A stretch of DNA of 5,506 nucleotides, taken from contig PKXI01000457.1 of the NCBI GenBank assembly GCA_003133425.1, positions 1 through 5,506 on the forward strand, written 5' to 3'. Numbering within the stretch: position 1 is the first letter of the stretch; every line of letters starts with the position of its first letter. A program made the translations under genes and the position numbers. Origin of the DNA: Acidobacteriaceae bacterium (GTDB lineage: Bacteria; Acidobacteriota; Terriglobia; Terriglobales; Acidobacteriaceae). Positions 5,495-5,506 of the stretch are shown one piece after another. Under the pieces are notes generated by a model that saw nothing but the letters and a program-made list of their open reading frames with translations, was not told the origin of the DNA and searched no databases.

Positions 5495-5506
5495 GGGCTG
5501 AAGCCC
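5495..5506. repeat. TGAA-loop hairpin 3, cut by window edge
   Basis: GGGC-TGAA-GCCC reaches the last base of the window, so the stem may be longer. The segment before it, AGCCCTCATTAATTG (5464-5478), resembles the right flank of hairpin 1 (AGCCCCTCATTGATT), suggesting that a larger unit is repeated here. Confidence 0.5.

Overview
The window looks like a GC-rich bacterial chromosome segment, most likely from Acidobacteriota (class Terriglobia, Acidobacteriaceae-like). That guess rests on three things: secreted TolB-like propeller and DUF885 proteins with Ala-rich signal peptides, intergenic DNA full of short GC-rich palindromes of a style I recall from that group (CTTCCGC/GCGGAAGG hairpins, GTGCCCC/GGGGCAC hairpins and TGAA-loop hairpins), and an IS1595-type transposase. 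No rRNA or marker gene is present, so the taxonomy is inference.

Layout. (1) 1-435 is the 3' part of an IS1595/ISXO2-type transposase gene entering from the left edge, followed by a likely insertion sequence end near 437-462. (2) 463-876 has no convincing gene and contains one perfect 8-bp-stem hairpin. (3) 877-998 is the first copy of a 122-bp repeat. (4) 1020-2846, minus strand, encodes an exported protein of 608 aa made of about twelve WD40-like/PD40 (TolB-type) propeller repeats, with a good Shine-Dalgarno and a plausible extended -10 promoter. (5) 3005-3208 is a composite of palindromes ending in the second 122-bp copy, in the same orientation as the first. (6) 3209-3486 is the leader region of the next gene. 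(7) 3487-5325, plus strand, encodes an exported DUF885-family predicted zinc metallopeptidase of 612 aa. (8) 5326-5506 is a cluster of TGAA-loop hairpins, the last one cut by the window edge.

The two complete genes are divergently transcribed and both products carry signal peptides. Nothing else ties them to one pathway. The most notable structure is non-coding. The 122-bp repeat is about 96% identical between copies, sits as a direct repeat on both sides of the propeller gene, and carries its own nested inverted repeats. The 10-bp outer stem is kept in both copies, with one G-C pair in copy 2 becoming G-T (G-U in RNA) in copy 1. Recombination between the copies would delete the propeller gene exactly. 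I see no clear new defence or enzymatic system here. The repeat element is the best candidate for something undescribed.
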